Shown: one piece after another, positions 8,664 through 16,488 of the stretch | How positions within the stretch are numbered: the stretch's first letter is position 1 | Layout: every line of letters begins with the position of its first letter | Assembly (NCBI RefSeq): GCF_047303175.1 | Contig: NZ_CP138945.1 | Source: Prochlorococcus_E sp000760215 | Lineage (GTDB): Bacteria > Cyanobacteriota > Cyanobacteriia > PCC-6307 > Cyanobiaceae | Direction: 5' to 3' (one strand) | Length of the DNA stretch: 64,000 nucleotides | The notes under the pieces: generated by a model | Seen by the model: the letters and a program-made list of their open reading frames with translations, nothing else | What the model was told of the DNA's origin: nothing | Databases searched by the model: none | Translations under genes and position numbers: made by a program

Positions 8664-8960
8664 ATGGAGGGCATGTTTTCAGGAGATTTCTCCAATTCGG
8701 TTCAAATGTCCCTTTCGGCAAGAGAGATGGAGATTATTGAACTAGTTGCTGACGGGCTAACTAATCAAGAGATAGCTCAAAAGTTAACCATTAGTAAACG
8801 TACTGTAGATAATCATGTGAGCAATATGTTTACGAAAACTGGATCTAAGAATCGGGTTGCTCTTTTGAATTGGGCTATGGATCATGGGAAAATCTGTAGG
8901 GATGGTTTTAATTGTTGTTCTTTGCCAGATGAGACTGAGGATTCTTCGACTGATACTTAA
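8664..8960 (+). CDS. pedR: Small LuxR-type regulator, PedR-like
   Basis: A 98-residue protein that is almost only a LuxR/NarL helix-turn-helix: LSAREMEIIELVADGLTNQEIAQKL, then TISKRTVDNHVSNMFTKTGSKNRVALLNWA (about residues 16-72). There is no receiver domain. The cysteine-rich tail (GKICRDGFNCCSLP) matches what I recall of cyanobacterial PedR (Ssl0564 in Synechocystis), which senses photosynthetic electron flow through thioredoxin. That makes the three tail cysteines candidate redox sites. ATGs at 8673 and 8706 are alternative starts. It is divergent from metF and overlaps the next antisense small gene by 53 bp. The family is sure; the PedR subgroup is likely. Confidence 0.78.
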   Translation: MEGMFSGDFSNSVQMSLSAREMEIIELVADGLTNQEIAQKLTISKRTVDNHVSNMFTKTGSKNRVALLNWAMDHGKICRDGFNCCSLPDETEDSSTDT

Positions 8961-9102
8961 GGTCTAATATGTTTGGATCGGGTAAGTTAATTAACGAGTA
9001 TTCTTCAGAGGAAATATCTAAAAGCTCTGCATAGGCTATACAGGACTCCTTGTCAGAACCAGTGAAACGGAGGATACCGTCTATATCGTATAAGTTATAC
9101 AA
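8908..9102 (-). CDS. Small conserved-looking protein of unknown function
   Basis: A 64-residue protein I cannot place in a named family. It reads like a folded small domain (YNLYDIDGILRFTGSDKESC, then IAYAELLDIS) followed by a polar tail. The start is TTG (9102-9100), preceded at 6 bases by AGGAGGT (9115-9109). This is one of the few near-perfect ribosome-binding sites in the window and the main reason to accept the gene. Its 3' end overlaps the pedR 3' end on the other strand by 53 bp. It is separated from the CYTH gene by 89 bp and has no obvious operon partner. Confidence 0.6.
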   Translation of the reverse strand: MYNLYDIDGILRFTGSDKESCIAYAELLDISSEEYSLINLPDPNILDLKYQSKNPQSHLAKNNN

Positions 9103-9108
9103 AGTCAG

Positions 9109-9115
9109 ACCTCCT
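9109..9115 (-). promoter_or_regulatory. Strong Shine-Dalgarno deciding the TTG start of the 64-residue protein
   Basis: AGGAGGT on the minus strand, 6 bases before TTG at 9102. Most genes in this window have weak or no Shine-Dalgarno, so a near-perfect one supports translation from this non-ATG start. Confidence 0.6.
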
Positions 9116-9191
9116 GAAAATTAGATTGCTAAGAAGAATCCAGGTAGAAAGGAAATATAAAAAGAATATTAAGAGAGCTAGGGGCTTTTAT

Positions 9192-9692
9192 TTATTGAAG
9201 ATTGAAACGTTGACGTTCTGTTATAGACCATTCAGTGATTGGTGATTTAGCGAGTGCTGCATTGCTGAATGACTTTACTCCAGTTATTTCATGACTACAC
9301 CAACTTGGCTTTGTAATCTTTTCTTTTTCTGAATTTAATTCTACTTCTGCTAGTACAAGAGGGAAATTTTTACCCTCAAAACAATCAACAACCCATTTGC
9401 CTTGTTCAAAATTGAGAATATGTCGCTTTTTTTTAATTTTATTGGAGATTAGATCCCACATGTATAGAGCATCTTTTATAGGGATGGGATATTCGAATTC
9501 ATGATTTATCATTTCAGTTGCCCGAGCTTTCAGTGTGATTTCAGAGTGTTTTTCATTAATTATTCTAAGTCTAACGATCCACTCTTCAAAACTTGTTGAG
9601 AAATAACCTTGGTGGAATGCTTTGACTTCAGTTGACAATTCTTTCCATGCATTCCCTTGGACAATAAAGCGACGCTCGATTTCAAGACCCAT
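9192..9692 (-). CDS. CYTH-domain (triphosphate tunnel) protein
   Basis: A 166-residue single-domain protein of the CYTH/TTM superfamily. It opens with the signature EIERRF (residues 4-9) and continues with alternating charged strands (VRLRIINEKHSEITLKA, HEFEYPIP, WVVDCFEG, VLAEVEL) that would form the tunnel of Arg, Lys and Glu side chains. Bacterial members of this size usually hydrolyse inorganic triphosphate. Adenylate cyclase or thiamine-triphosphatase activity cannot be excluded. It starts 2 bases after the nadK stop and so is probably the last gene of the ndhA-I-G-E-nadK transcript. The family call is secure and the substrate is not. Confidence 0.8.
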   Translation of the reverse strand: MGLEIERRFIVQGNAWKELSTEVKAFHQGYFSTSFEEWIVRLRIINEKHSEITLKARATEMINHEFEYPIPIKDALYMWDLISNKIKKKRHILNFEQGKWVVDCFEGKNFPLVLAEVELNSEKEKITKPSWCSHEITGVKSFSNAALAKSPITEWSITERQRFNLQ

Positions 9693-9694
9693 TT

Positions 9695-10615
9695 CTAATT
9701 AGTAGGATTCGTGTTTACATTTGCCAAGCTGCCTGCCCAATGAAGCTTTTTTGTGAGGGTTCTGAAATAGGAAGGACTTTGTTCGAGAATTACCATTTGA
9801 GCAAGATGTCTAGCTTTTTGAATTGAGCAATATTGTCCTTCTTCAATGAGAGCACTTCCCACACCATCCTGCCAAACTTTCACCCTACCTTTTTTGACCC
9901 CGATAGGTTTAATAGTCAGATTTGAACCTGCAGGCACAACAATGGGTCGACTGGATAGACTCATTGGACATATTGCGCTAACAATTATTGCTTCAATTCC
10001 AGGGTGCAGTATTGGCCCTCCAGTTGCCATTGCATATGCGGTTGAACCAGTAGGAGTAGATACAATTAGACCATCACCTTTATAAATATCTACAGATTCA
10101 CCATCTATTTCAACTTCAAGAGTACATGTTGGTGAAATTTCATCACGGTATGCACGAAAGTAAATGTCATTTAATGCCCAGAAGATATTTCCTTTTACTA
10201 TTTGAGGATTAATTGATTTATGACTACCCAAACTACCTTGAAGCATCATTCTCCTCTCTATAGCAAAATGATCATTTTTAATTCTTTTCCATAAACTTTT
10301 ACTTTTTAAAATTTGCCGATCATGTGTAAGAAAACCAAGATTGCCCCCAACATTAAAACTTAAAATAGGTATGTGATGACTTGCAAGATATCTTGCCGCC
10401 CCAAGAACGGTTCCATCACCCCCTAAAACTAAAGCTAAATCAGGTAAAATTAGTGATTGTTCTAAAAGATCGGGAAAAGTATTTGCTTCAATACCACTTT
10501 GGGCAGAGACTACTTTAATCCCTAATGATTGAAGTTGATCAGAACAAAATGATGCTTCTTTTTCTGCTGATTTACTATTTGACTTATATATAATCCAAAC
10601 TAAATTTAGTTTCAT
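9695..10615 (-). CDS. nadK: NAD kinase
   Basis: A 306-residue enzyme that phosphorylates NAD to NADP. It has the kinase signature LVLGGDGTVLGAARYL (about residues 62-77), NVGGNLGFLTHDR, and the nucleotide-binding TPTGSTAYAMATGGPILHP (about 186-204). It lies directly behind the NDH-1 genes ndhA-I-G-E (12 bases after ndhE) and ahead of the CYTH gene, so it is likely co-transcribed with electron-transport genes that deal with the NADPH pool. Cyanobacteria usually have two NAD kinases; which of the two this is cannot be said here. Confidence 0.93.
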   Translation of the reverse strand: MKLNLVWIIYKSNSKSAEKEASFCSDQLQSLGIKVVSAQSGIEANTFPDLLEQSLILPDLALVLGGDGTVLGAARYLASHHIPILSFNVGGNLGFLTHDRQILKSKSLWKRIKNDHFAIERRMMLQGSLGSHKSINPQIVKGNIFWALNDIYFRAYRDEISPTCTLEVEIDGESVDIYKGDGLIVSTPTGSTAYAMATGGPILHPGIEAIIVSAICPMSLSSRPIVVPAGSNLTIKPIGVKKGRVKVWQDGVGSALIEEGQYCSIQKARHLAQMVILEQSPSYFRTLTKKLHWAGSLANVNTNPTN

Positions 10616-10627
10616 ATTTTTATATAT

Positions 10628-10954
10628 TTACCATTTAAGGAGATTAAAGCTTTCCATATCTACAGTTGTTCTATTGCGATATAGAGATAGTAGTATTGCT
10701 AGTCCAACAGCAGCTTCCGCTGCTGCAACTGTAATTACGAAGACAGTGAACACTTGGCCTCTAATTAGATTACCATCAATATAGGAGGAGAATGCCATTA
10801 AATTTATATTAACAGCATTGAGCATTAGCTCAATGCTCATTAATACGCGCACTGCATTCCTGCTATTAATTAGGCCCCAAACACCTATGCAAAAAAGCAT
10901 TGAACCTACCAATAAATAAGCCTCCAAAGGTATTGGCTCTTTTAAATTGAACAT
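10628..10954 (-). CDS. ndhE: NAD(P)H dehydrogenase subunit 4L, NdhE
   Basis: A small three-helix membrane subunit of NDH-1 (NuoK type), 108 residues from the ATG at 10954. The conserved core is CIGVWGLINSRNAVRVLMSIELMLNAVNINLMAF (about residues 22-55), which carries the functional Glu of IELMLN, and then TVAAAEAAVGLAILLSLYR. The frame is open further up to a TTG at 11008, adding 18 residues. I reject that start because the TTG lies inside a 14-bp stem-loop (10981-11012) overlapping the ndhG stop, and family members are about 100-110 residues long. It is followed by nadK after 12 bases. Confidence 0.93.
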   Translation of the reverse strand: MFNLKEPIPLEAYLLVGSMLFCIGVWGLINSRNAVRVLMSIELMLNAVNINLMAFSSYIDGNLIRGQVFTVFVITVAAAEAAVGLAILLSLYRNRTTVDMESFNLLKW

Positions 10955-10980
10955 AGAATCTAATACTGAAGCTACAATTT

Positions 10981-11012
10981 TTAATTGATCAATCTTCAGA
11001 TTGATCAATTAA
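10981..11012 (-). repeat. 14-bp perfect stem-loop at the ndhG/ndhE junction
   Basis: Arms 10981-10994 and 10999-11012 are exact reverse complements around a 4-base loop (TGAA on the transcribed minus strand). The element covers the last codons and the stop of ndhG and ends 26 bases before the ndhE ATG. No T-run follows, so it does not look like a terminator. As RNA it would be a stable intercistronic hairpin that could protect the upstream message or tune ndhE translation. The structure is seen directly; the role is inferred. Confidence 0.7.
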
Positions 11013-11591
11013 GCTACCACCACTTGTATTTGCAATAACTTCTTTATTGTTAAAATCATTTTCACTAAATTTATAAGATAAAACATCTCTCCGGGCTAAA
11101 ACTATTGCTCCAATCATTGCCATCAACAAAAGTACAGATGCCAATTCAAAAGGCAGAAGATAATCAGTAAAGAGATGCTCGCCAATTCTTTCTGTTGCCT
11201 CTTCTCCTATAGCCTGAGGACCTGGTGTTGACCAATTTGTAGTTAAATCTACTCTAAATAAAAGTACAAGTAGTCCTGCACATACTGCTCCAGAAAAGAA
11301 TTTCCTTACTCTTAAACCTTTGATTGGTTGAAGTTCTTCACGTTTATTAACTAGCATTATTGCAAAAAGAATTAAAACATTGACTGCTCCTACATAGACA
11401 AGAACTTGAGCAGCAGCAACAAAACTTGCATTTAATAAAAGGTATAAACCTGCGACAGACATAAAAACGCCACCAAGTAAAAAAGCGGAATAAACAATAT
11501 TTTCTATCAAAACAACTCCTAGACTTCCGCTAATAATAATGCTTGATAAAATTAAGAAGCAAATCTGTTCAGTAACACTTGCAATACTCAT
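10989..11591 (-). CDS. ndhG: NAD(P)H dehydrogenase subunit 6, NdhG
   Basis: A 200-residue, five-helix membrane subunit of NDH-1 (NuoJ type). The conserved part is ENIVYSAFLLGGVFMSVAGLYLLLNASFVAAAQVLVYVGAVNVLILFAIMLVN (about residues 29-81). The last helix is ASVLLLMAMIGAIVLARR, and a polar tail of about 30 residues follows. It starts 1 base after the ndhI stop and is followed by ndhE, keeping the usual ndhA-I-G-E order. Its last codons and stop lie within the stem-loop at 10981-11012. Confidence 0.95.
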   Translation of the reverse strand: MSIASVTEQICFLILSSIIISGSLGVVLIENIVYSAFLLGGVFMSVAGLYLLLNASFVAAAQVLVYVGAVNVLILFAIMLVNKREELQPIKGLRVRKFFSGAVCAGLLVLLFRVDLTTNWSTPGPQAIGEEATERIGEHLFTDYLLPFELASVLLLMAMIGAIVLARRDVLSYKFSENDFNNKEVIANTSGGSLIDQSED

Positions 11592-11592
11592 T

Positions 11593-12246
11593 TTATTCCT
11601 GATCTAAAGTAGATTCATCTGCATTGATATTTGATCCTTCAGTTTTACTTTGGGCTAACTTTTTGTTTTTGATTAAATCAATTAATTCTGAAGGTAAGTT
11701 GCCAGCTCTAGATGCATCGTTAGGCAATTCATGAGGGTCCATAATGTCTACAGGTAAATAACCTAGTTCTCTTAATGGCCTGACTGATGGATCTGAAGTT
11801 ACATTTGTGGGAAGTCTTCCAAGTGCTACATTATCAAAATTAAGACTATGCCTATCAAAAGCTGCAAGCTCATATTCTTCTGTCATTGAAAGACAATTAG
11901 TAGGGCAATATTCAACACAATTTCCACAGAAAATACAAACACCAAAATCTATTGAGTAATTGCGAAGCTCTTTCTTTTTGGTTTCTTTATTCATTACCCA
12001 ATCAACTACAGGTAAATTAATTGGGCACACTCTTACACAAACTTCACAAGCTATACATTTATCAAATTCATAATGAATCCTGCCTCTATATCGTTCCGAA
12101 GGTATTAATTTTTCATATGGGTATTGCACTGTTATAGGTCTTCTACGCATATGATCAAATGTAACTGCTAAACCTTGCAATAGATATTTACCTGCACTTA
12201 CAGCATTTTCACTGTATTCAGTTATTTTTTGAAAAAAGGTACCCAT
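11593..12246 (-). CDS. ndhI: NAD(P)H dehydrogenase subunit I, 8Fe ferredoxin-type
   Basis: A 217-residue peripheral-arm subunit of NDH-1 that carries two [4Fe-4S] clusters and passes electrons toward plastoquinone. The two binding motifs are plain: CIACEVCVRVCP (about residues 64-75) and CIFCGNCVEYCP (about 103-114). The N-terminal amphipathic stretch and KYLLQGLAVTFDHMRRRPITVQYPYEKL are typical. A variable acidic tail follows about residue 180. It is preceded by a 122-bp gap after ndhA, unusually wide for this operon, so an internal promoter is possible. Confidence 0.97.
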   Translation of the reverse strand: MGTFFQKITEYSENAVSAGKYLLQGLAVTFDHMRRRPITVQYPYEKLIPSERYRGRIHYEFDKCIACEVCVRVCPINLPVVDWVMNKETKKKELRNYSIDFGVCIFCGNCVEYCPTNCLSMTEEYELAAFDRHSLNFDNVALGRLPTNVTSDPSVRPLRELGYLPVDIMDPHELPNDASRAGNLPSELIDLIKNKKLAQSKTEGSNINADESTLDQE

Positions 12247-12368
12247 TGTAATTTCTTTAATTATTTGGTGAACCTATTAATTAGATCTTACAGCGATTTC
12301 TAGAGAAATAAGTAGCTTTATTTTTAAAAATGTGAATTGTTTTCAATTGCTAATTACTTCTGGGCCTC

Positions 12369-13523
12369 TCAACCACCAAAGGCTATTGGAAATGCAAGCT
12401 TTAGAGCTGCAGTAAATAGTAAATTGACTAGAGAAATTGGTAGTAAAAATTTCCATCCAAGGTCAAGTAATTGATCAATTCGGACTCTAGGAGTTGTCCA
12501 CCTAAGTAATATTGCTACGAATACTAAAAGGTAAGTCTTGAACACTGTCATCACTATGCCTAAAGAGGCAGTAATGATTTGAATCACCGAGGCATTGATA
12601 GGTTGATCTAAAATATTGGCTATCCATTCAACTGGGATAGGGAATCCCCAGCCACCTAGATATAGAACAGATACCAACAAAGACGATAAAACTAAATTGA
12701 TATAACTCCCTAAATAAAATAAGGCGAATTTCATTCCTGCATATTCAGTTTGATATCCAGCAACCAGTTCTTCTTCTGCTTCAGGCAGATCAAAGGGGAG
12801 TCTTTCACATTCGGCAAGAGCACATATCCAAAAAATCAGAAACCCAACAGGTTGTCGCCATATATTCCAGCTAAGGAAACCAATACTATTTTGTTGATTG
12901 ACAATATCAATTGTGCTCAATGAATTGCTCATCATGACTACTGCTAGAACAGCTAAAGCAAGTGGTATCTCGTAACTGATTGATTGTGCTGCTGCCCTAA
13001 GGCCACCAAGGAGTGAATATTTGTTATTGGATGCATATCCACTCATTAATAATCCAATTGGTTGAATACTACTTAAGGCAATCCATAAGAAAATTCCTAT
13101 TCCTACATTGCTGATCAACAAATTCTGGCCAAATGGGATGATTAACCAAGATAAAATTACTGGAATTAAAACTAAAACAGGTCCAAGTGTAAAAAGTAAA
13201 CCATCAGCTTTTTGAGGTATAACATCTTCCTTGACAAGAAGTTTTAAGCCGTCGGCCATAGGTTGTAAAATTCCTAATGCCCCAGCATATTCTGGTCCGA
13301 TTCTTTGTTGTGCTGCTGCCGATATTTTCCTTTCCAGCCATACAGTCACTAGGACACCTATTAAAGCCACTGTTAACACCAAAAGCATTGGCAGTGGCAG
13401 CCAAAGAAGGTGAGAAATGCTTGATGAGAAACCTATACCTTCTAAAAGATTGCTGAAGCTTTCCTCAAGGTTTAAACCTTCGTTCACTACAGCAATTAAA
13501 ACTGATTTAAGCGTAGTGACCAT
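12369..13523 (-). CDS. ndhA: NAD(P)H dehydrogenase subunit 1, NdhA
   Basis: A 384-residue, eight-helix subunit (NuoH type) that forms the quinone-binding channel between membrane and peripheral arms. Its signatures are VWLERKISAAAQQRIGPEYAGALGILQPMADGLKLLVKED (about residues 62-101), SISYEIPLALAVLAV, CALAECERLPFDLPEAEEELVAGYQTEYAGMKFALF (about 234-269) and RWTTPRVRIDQLLDLGWKFLLP. The N-terminus has about 40 extra residues before the first core helix, normal for cyanobacteria. It is the first gene of the ndhA-I-G-E block, 33 bases downstream of gltA on the same strand. Confidence 0.96.
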   Translation of the reverse strand: MVTTLKSVLIAVVNEGLNLEESFSNLLEGIGFSSSISHLLWLPLPMLLVLTVALIGVLVTVWLERKISAAAQQRIGPEYAGALGILQPMADGLKLLVKEDVIPQKADGLLFTLGPVLVLIPVILSWLIIPFGQNLLISNVGIGIFLWIALSSIQPIGLLMSGYASNNKYSLLGGLRAAAQSISYEIPLALAVLAVVMMSNSLSTIDIVNQQNSIGFLSWNIWRQPVGFLIFWICALAECERLPFDLPEAEEELVAGYQTEYAGMKFALFYLGSYINLVLSSLLVSVLYLGGWGFPIPVEWIANILDQPINASVIQIITASLGIVMTVFKTYLLVFVAILLRWTTPRVRIDQLLDLGWKFLLPISLVNLLFTAALKLAFPIAFGG

Positions 13524-13556
13524 TCTGGATAATCAATTACTACTAATTTAGTCCTA

Positions 13557-14735
13557 TTACTTCGTTGTTCGCTCCTCTAATGGTTTCCAAGTTCTAGTTT
13601 TCTCACCTGTATAAATTTGGGTTGGCCTGAAAATGCGATTAGTACTCAACTGTTCTCGCCAATGAGCAAGCCATCCAGCTACTCTTGAAATAGCAAAAAT
13701 AGGTGTGTATAAATCTCTTGGTATCCCTAGTTTTCGATAAACAAGACCTGAATAAAAGTCAACATTTGGATAAATACCTTTTGGCCCTAGTAAGGGAGAA
13801 GCTTGTTCTTCTACAGCTTTTGCAATGTCATACATTTCGTCTTTACCAAATCTTGCAAATAAATCTTCTGCAAAACTTTGCAAGAGAGTAGCCCTGGGGT
13901 CTTTGACTTTATATTCTCTATGACCAAAGCCCATGATTTTACTTTTTTGGTTTATAGCATTTGTCAAAAATGACTTTGCTTGATCTGGTGAATTAATTTC
14001 TTTTAGCATTGCGATAACATCTTCGTTTGCCCCTCCATGTAATGGACCTGCGAGTGTTCCAACTGCTGATGCAATGACTGCGTATGGATCTGTGAGTGTG
14101 CTTGCCGTTACTCGAGCACTAAATGTGCTTGCATTCAAGCTGTGCTCTGCATGAAGAATTAAACATCTATCAAAAACCCTTGCTGCTAGAGGATCTGGTT
14201 CGCGTTCAGTGAGCATATAAAGAAAATTTGCTGAATAGGGTAGATCGTCTCTTGGTTGTATTGGATCTTGCCCTTTCCTAATTAGTTGAAATGCTGCAAC
14301 CATTGTAGGGATTTTTGCAATTAACCTAACTACTGCGTCGTAGATATATTCAGGATCATCAATTGCCCTTCTTGAGTAAAATAAACCTAAAGATGCAGCG
14401 CTTGATTGAAGTGCATCCATAGGATGCCCAGTCGCTGGAAAGCATTTCATCATATCCCTCACTCTGAAACTTAATCTGCGATGCATTTGTATTGCATTTT
14501 CGAAGTCCCTTAATTCTTGAGAGCTTGGTAGTTCTCCCCAGATAAGCAGATAAGTTGTTTCTAAGAAGCTGCTTTTGGCTGCTAACTCTGCGATTGGATA
14601 TCCTCTGTATTTCAGCTCCCCTTTAGTTCCATTGATATCACAAATGGCAGACTGAGCAACTGGCACTCCTTCAAGTCCAGGTCTTAAGATTGCTGTGCTT
14701 TTATTTTCGAGGTTTTCTATAGATTCATGCTCCAA
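13557..14735 (-). CDS. gltA: Citrate synthase
   Basis: A 392-residue enzyme that condenses acetyl-CoA with oxaloacetate and feeds the 2-oxoglutarate branch for nitrogen assimilation. Active-site regions are present: HAEHSLNASTFSARV (His about 194), AGPLHGGANEDVI (His about 233) and MGFGHREYKVKDPRA (His about 273), with an Asp in YPNVDFYSGLVYRKLG. It begins with YRGYPIAELA typical of the short, gram-positive-type enzymes of about 390 residues, without the NADH-binding N-terminus of the E. coli form. The start is TTG at 14735, with no strong ribosome site. A short hairpin (14743-14758) lies just upstream. ndhA follows closely on the same strand. Confidence 0.95.
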   Translation of the reverse strand: MEHESIENLENKSTAILRPGLEGVPVAQSAICDINGTKGELKYRGYPIAELAAKSSFLETTYLLIWGELPSSQELRDFENAIQMHRRLSFRVRDMMKCFPATGHPMDALQSSAASLGLFYSRRAIDDPEYIYDAVVRLIAKIPTMVAAFQLIRKGQDPIQPRDDLPYSANFLYMLTEREPDPLAARVFDRCLILHAEHSLNASTFSARVTASTLTDPYAVIASAVGTLAGPLHGGANEDVIAMLKEINSPDQAKSFLTNAINQKSKIMGFGHREYKVKDPRATLLQSFAEDLFARFGKDEMYDIAKAVEEQASPLLGPKGIYPNVDFYSGLVYRKLGIPRDLYTPIFAISRVAGWLAHWREQLSTNRIFRPTQIYTGEKTRTWKPLEERTTK

Positions 14736-14742
14736 TACTTGC

Positions 14743-14758
14743 CACTATAACGATAGTG
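14743..14758 (-). repeat. Short hairpin in the gltA 5' region
   Basis: CACTAT (14743-14748) pairs with ATAGTG (14753-14758) around AACG, beginning 8 bases upstream of the gltA TTG. It could occlude initiation or simply mark a promoter region. A stem this short can occur by chance. Confidence 0.3.
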
Positions 14759-14806
14759 AGAAATCCTTCCTATTAAGCGATGGATCAGTTTGTCAAAGCA
14801 AATATT

Positions 14807-16420
14807 TCAATTGATTGAAAGCATTGCTTTGAAATTTAATTTGGACTCCTGATTTTCATCTTTTGTCCCAAGAGCTAAATTTAGGGATTTGATTTTTGGC
14901 TTTGATGGCCCACTAGATATTGTTTTTAGTAATTGAAATGGTCCCCAATTTGCTAAGAATTTTTCTGCAGAATTTTCCCTAAGGTATAATTGTTGGTGAA
15001 AATTCTTGTTATCGCTAACATTAATTTTTAGCAATTCATTTTTATCAGGGTATGATGAATCTTCTTGATAAAAGCTATCAATTGAAGATATTGAATTAGT
15101 CCAAATAAGCTTATTTTGCTCCTCAAATAGAATTACTCCTATATCAGGTATTAATTTATAATCTGAATTAATCTCCTTTGTAATTAGTTTGGACCAAACT
15201 ATTATATCCTTATCTTTCACATGTAGAACTGATTTATTAAAACCTCTTTCTTCTATAATTGTTTCTATCTTTTGGACTTGTCCGTAATCATCTGACTCAA
15301 TAATCCACCCATCTTTTTTCTTAATTAATACTAATGGACCTTTTCCTAACTCTATTATCTGCTTTGCTACATTAGAGTCAAATTCATTAATTATCTCTTC
15401 TAATAATCCTTTAATATATAGAGAGTAAATATCAGTACTATCTCTACTTATAACTTTCCTATCTTCACTCAAAATAGAAATTTCAAGAGCACCATTGATT
15501 TCATTGCCTATTAACTCATAGCCTGAATTTATCTGATATTCGCTAGCTGTAATTTTGTCCTTAAGTATACAAAATCCATCTAAAAAAATGTCCTTTCCTT
15601 TTAAATTTATTGAACCTACAAAGCCATTATAAGTCATGTCTTCATAACTATATTCAGGCGTTTTAATAAATGAATTCAATGCCTTGTTTGATGCATGTAT
15701 TAAAGCTAAGCCCTGATCCAAATCTTTTATTGAATTCTTAAGCTGAATATTATTGAGTTGATTAGCCTTTGAATCCTTGCTTATTTTAATTGCTTGAATA
15801 AGCATTTCTTTGTTAGATGAAATTAGAACTATACTGTCCTCACCTAATGTCATTGCTATATTCCCATTCTTGCCTTTAGTGGACAATGATTCTGTATAAA
15901 TTACCTCTTGACTTTGATACATATCTCTCTTGATATCAGCTTTATTCGATGATTTATCTCCCCAATATCTATTGAGAAAAGTCTTTGCTTCTTCGTTTGA
16001 TCTTGCCTCCAAAGCTAGAATCCAGTTTTGACTATTTGTTTTTCCGTAGGAATTTGAAATAGTAAAACTGAAATTCGAACTTATCCAATCTGATAAATCA
16101 GTATTAAAGTCTAGACTAGTTAAATCAAATAAACCATCTCTAATCTTAATTCCATTTTTGTAAGGAACATTTCTTTTTTTGTTGTTAGCTGATGATTCAA
16201 AATATTTTGGTATTTTATTAGGATTAAAATAAAAATGAATTGTCAGGTAAGCATCGTTTGAAAAATATTTTGCTGCTTTAGGAAGTTCTAATTGTTTATT
16301 CGTTAGAATGGAAGACTCTTTGTGATTGGTAGTTTTCCATATCCCAAACGCAATGATAAGTAGCAGAACTGTTATTAAAACTAATCTAATAACAGCCTGT
16401 GGTAACTTTAGATTTCTCAA
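14807..16420 (-). CDS. DUF3352 family membrane-anchored protein, function unknown
   Basis: A 537-residue protein with one hydrophobic helix (about residues 10-30) and then a long, mainly hydrophilic part that should lie outside the cytoplasm or in the thylakoid lumen. It fits the cyanobacterial DUF3352 pattern: a block like DLTSLDFNTDLSDWISSNFSFTIS (about 97-120), then WILALEARSNEEAKTFLNRYW (about 132-152) and IALMTLGEDSIVLIS-like strands near 210. No catalytic motif is visible. It is rich in Lys, Asn and Ser and diverges more than its neighbours appear to. It is divergent from the rhodanese gene, with two palindromes in the 68-bp gap, and reads toward gltA. Confidence 0.7.
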   Translation of the reverse strand: MRNLKLPQAVIRLVLITVLLLIIAFGIWKTTNHKESSILTNKQLELPKAAKYFSNDAYLTIHFYFNPNKIPKYFESSANNKKRNVPYKNGIKIRDGLFDLTSLDFNTDLSDWISSNFSFTISNSYGKTNSQNWILALEARSNEEAKTFLNRYWGDKSSNKADIKRDMYQSQEVIYTESLSTKGKNGNIAMTLGEDSIVLISSNKEMLIQAIKISKDSKANQLNNIQLKNSIKDLDQGLALIHASNKALNSFIKTPEYSYEDMTYNGFVGSINLKGKDIFLDGFCILKDKITASEYQINSGYELIGNEINGALEISILSEDRKVISRDSTDIYSLYIKGLLEEIINEFDSNVAKQIIELGKGPLVLIKKKDGWIIESDDYGQVQKIETIIEERGFNKSVLHVKDKDIIVWSKLITKEINSDYKLIPDIGVILFEEQNKLIWTNSISSIDSFYQEDSSYPDKNELLKINVSDNKNFHQQLYLRENSAEKFLANWGPFQLLKTISSGPSKPKIKSLNLALGTKDENQESKLNFKAMLSIN

Positions 16421-16430
16421 AAGTTTGCTT

Positions 16431-16455
16431 GCTTATCCTTCTATATAAGATAAGC
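16431..16455. promoter_or_regulatory. Palindrome in the DUF3352/rhodanese divergent gap
   Basis: GCTTATC (16431-16437) and GATAAGC (16449-16455) form a perfect 7-bp inverted repeat with an 11-base spacer that contains a TATATAA tract. Its position between two divergent starts suggests an operator or overlapping promoters. The repeat is seen; the role is inferred. Confidence 0.4.
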
Positions 16456-16471
16456 GTGAATTCTTTTTTGA

Positions 16472-16488
16472 TTCTTTAAGATAAAGAA
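16472..16488 (+). promoter_or_regulatory. Hairpin directly upstream of the rhodanese ATG
   Basis: TTCTTTA (16472-16478) and TAAAGAA (16482-16488) pair around a 3-base loop and end exactly at the ATG at 16489. In the mRNA this would cover the initiation region. No Shine-Dalgarno is visible. The element is AT-only apart from two pairs, so it is not very stable. Confidence 0.35.

Noticed and set aside
10955..11008. N-terminal extension of ndhE from the TTG at 11008
   Set aside because: The TTG lies in the stem of the 10981-11012 hairpin and overlaps ndhG. The extension is not NdhE-like.
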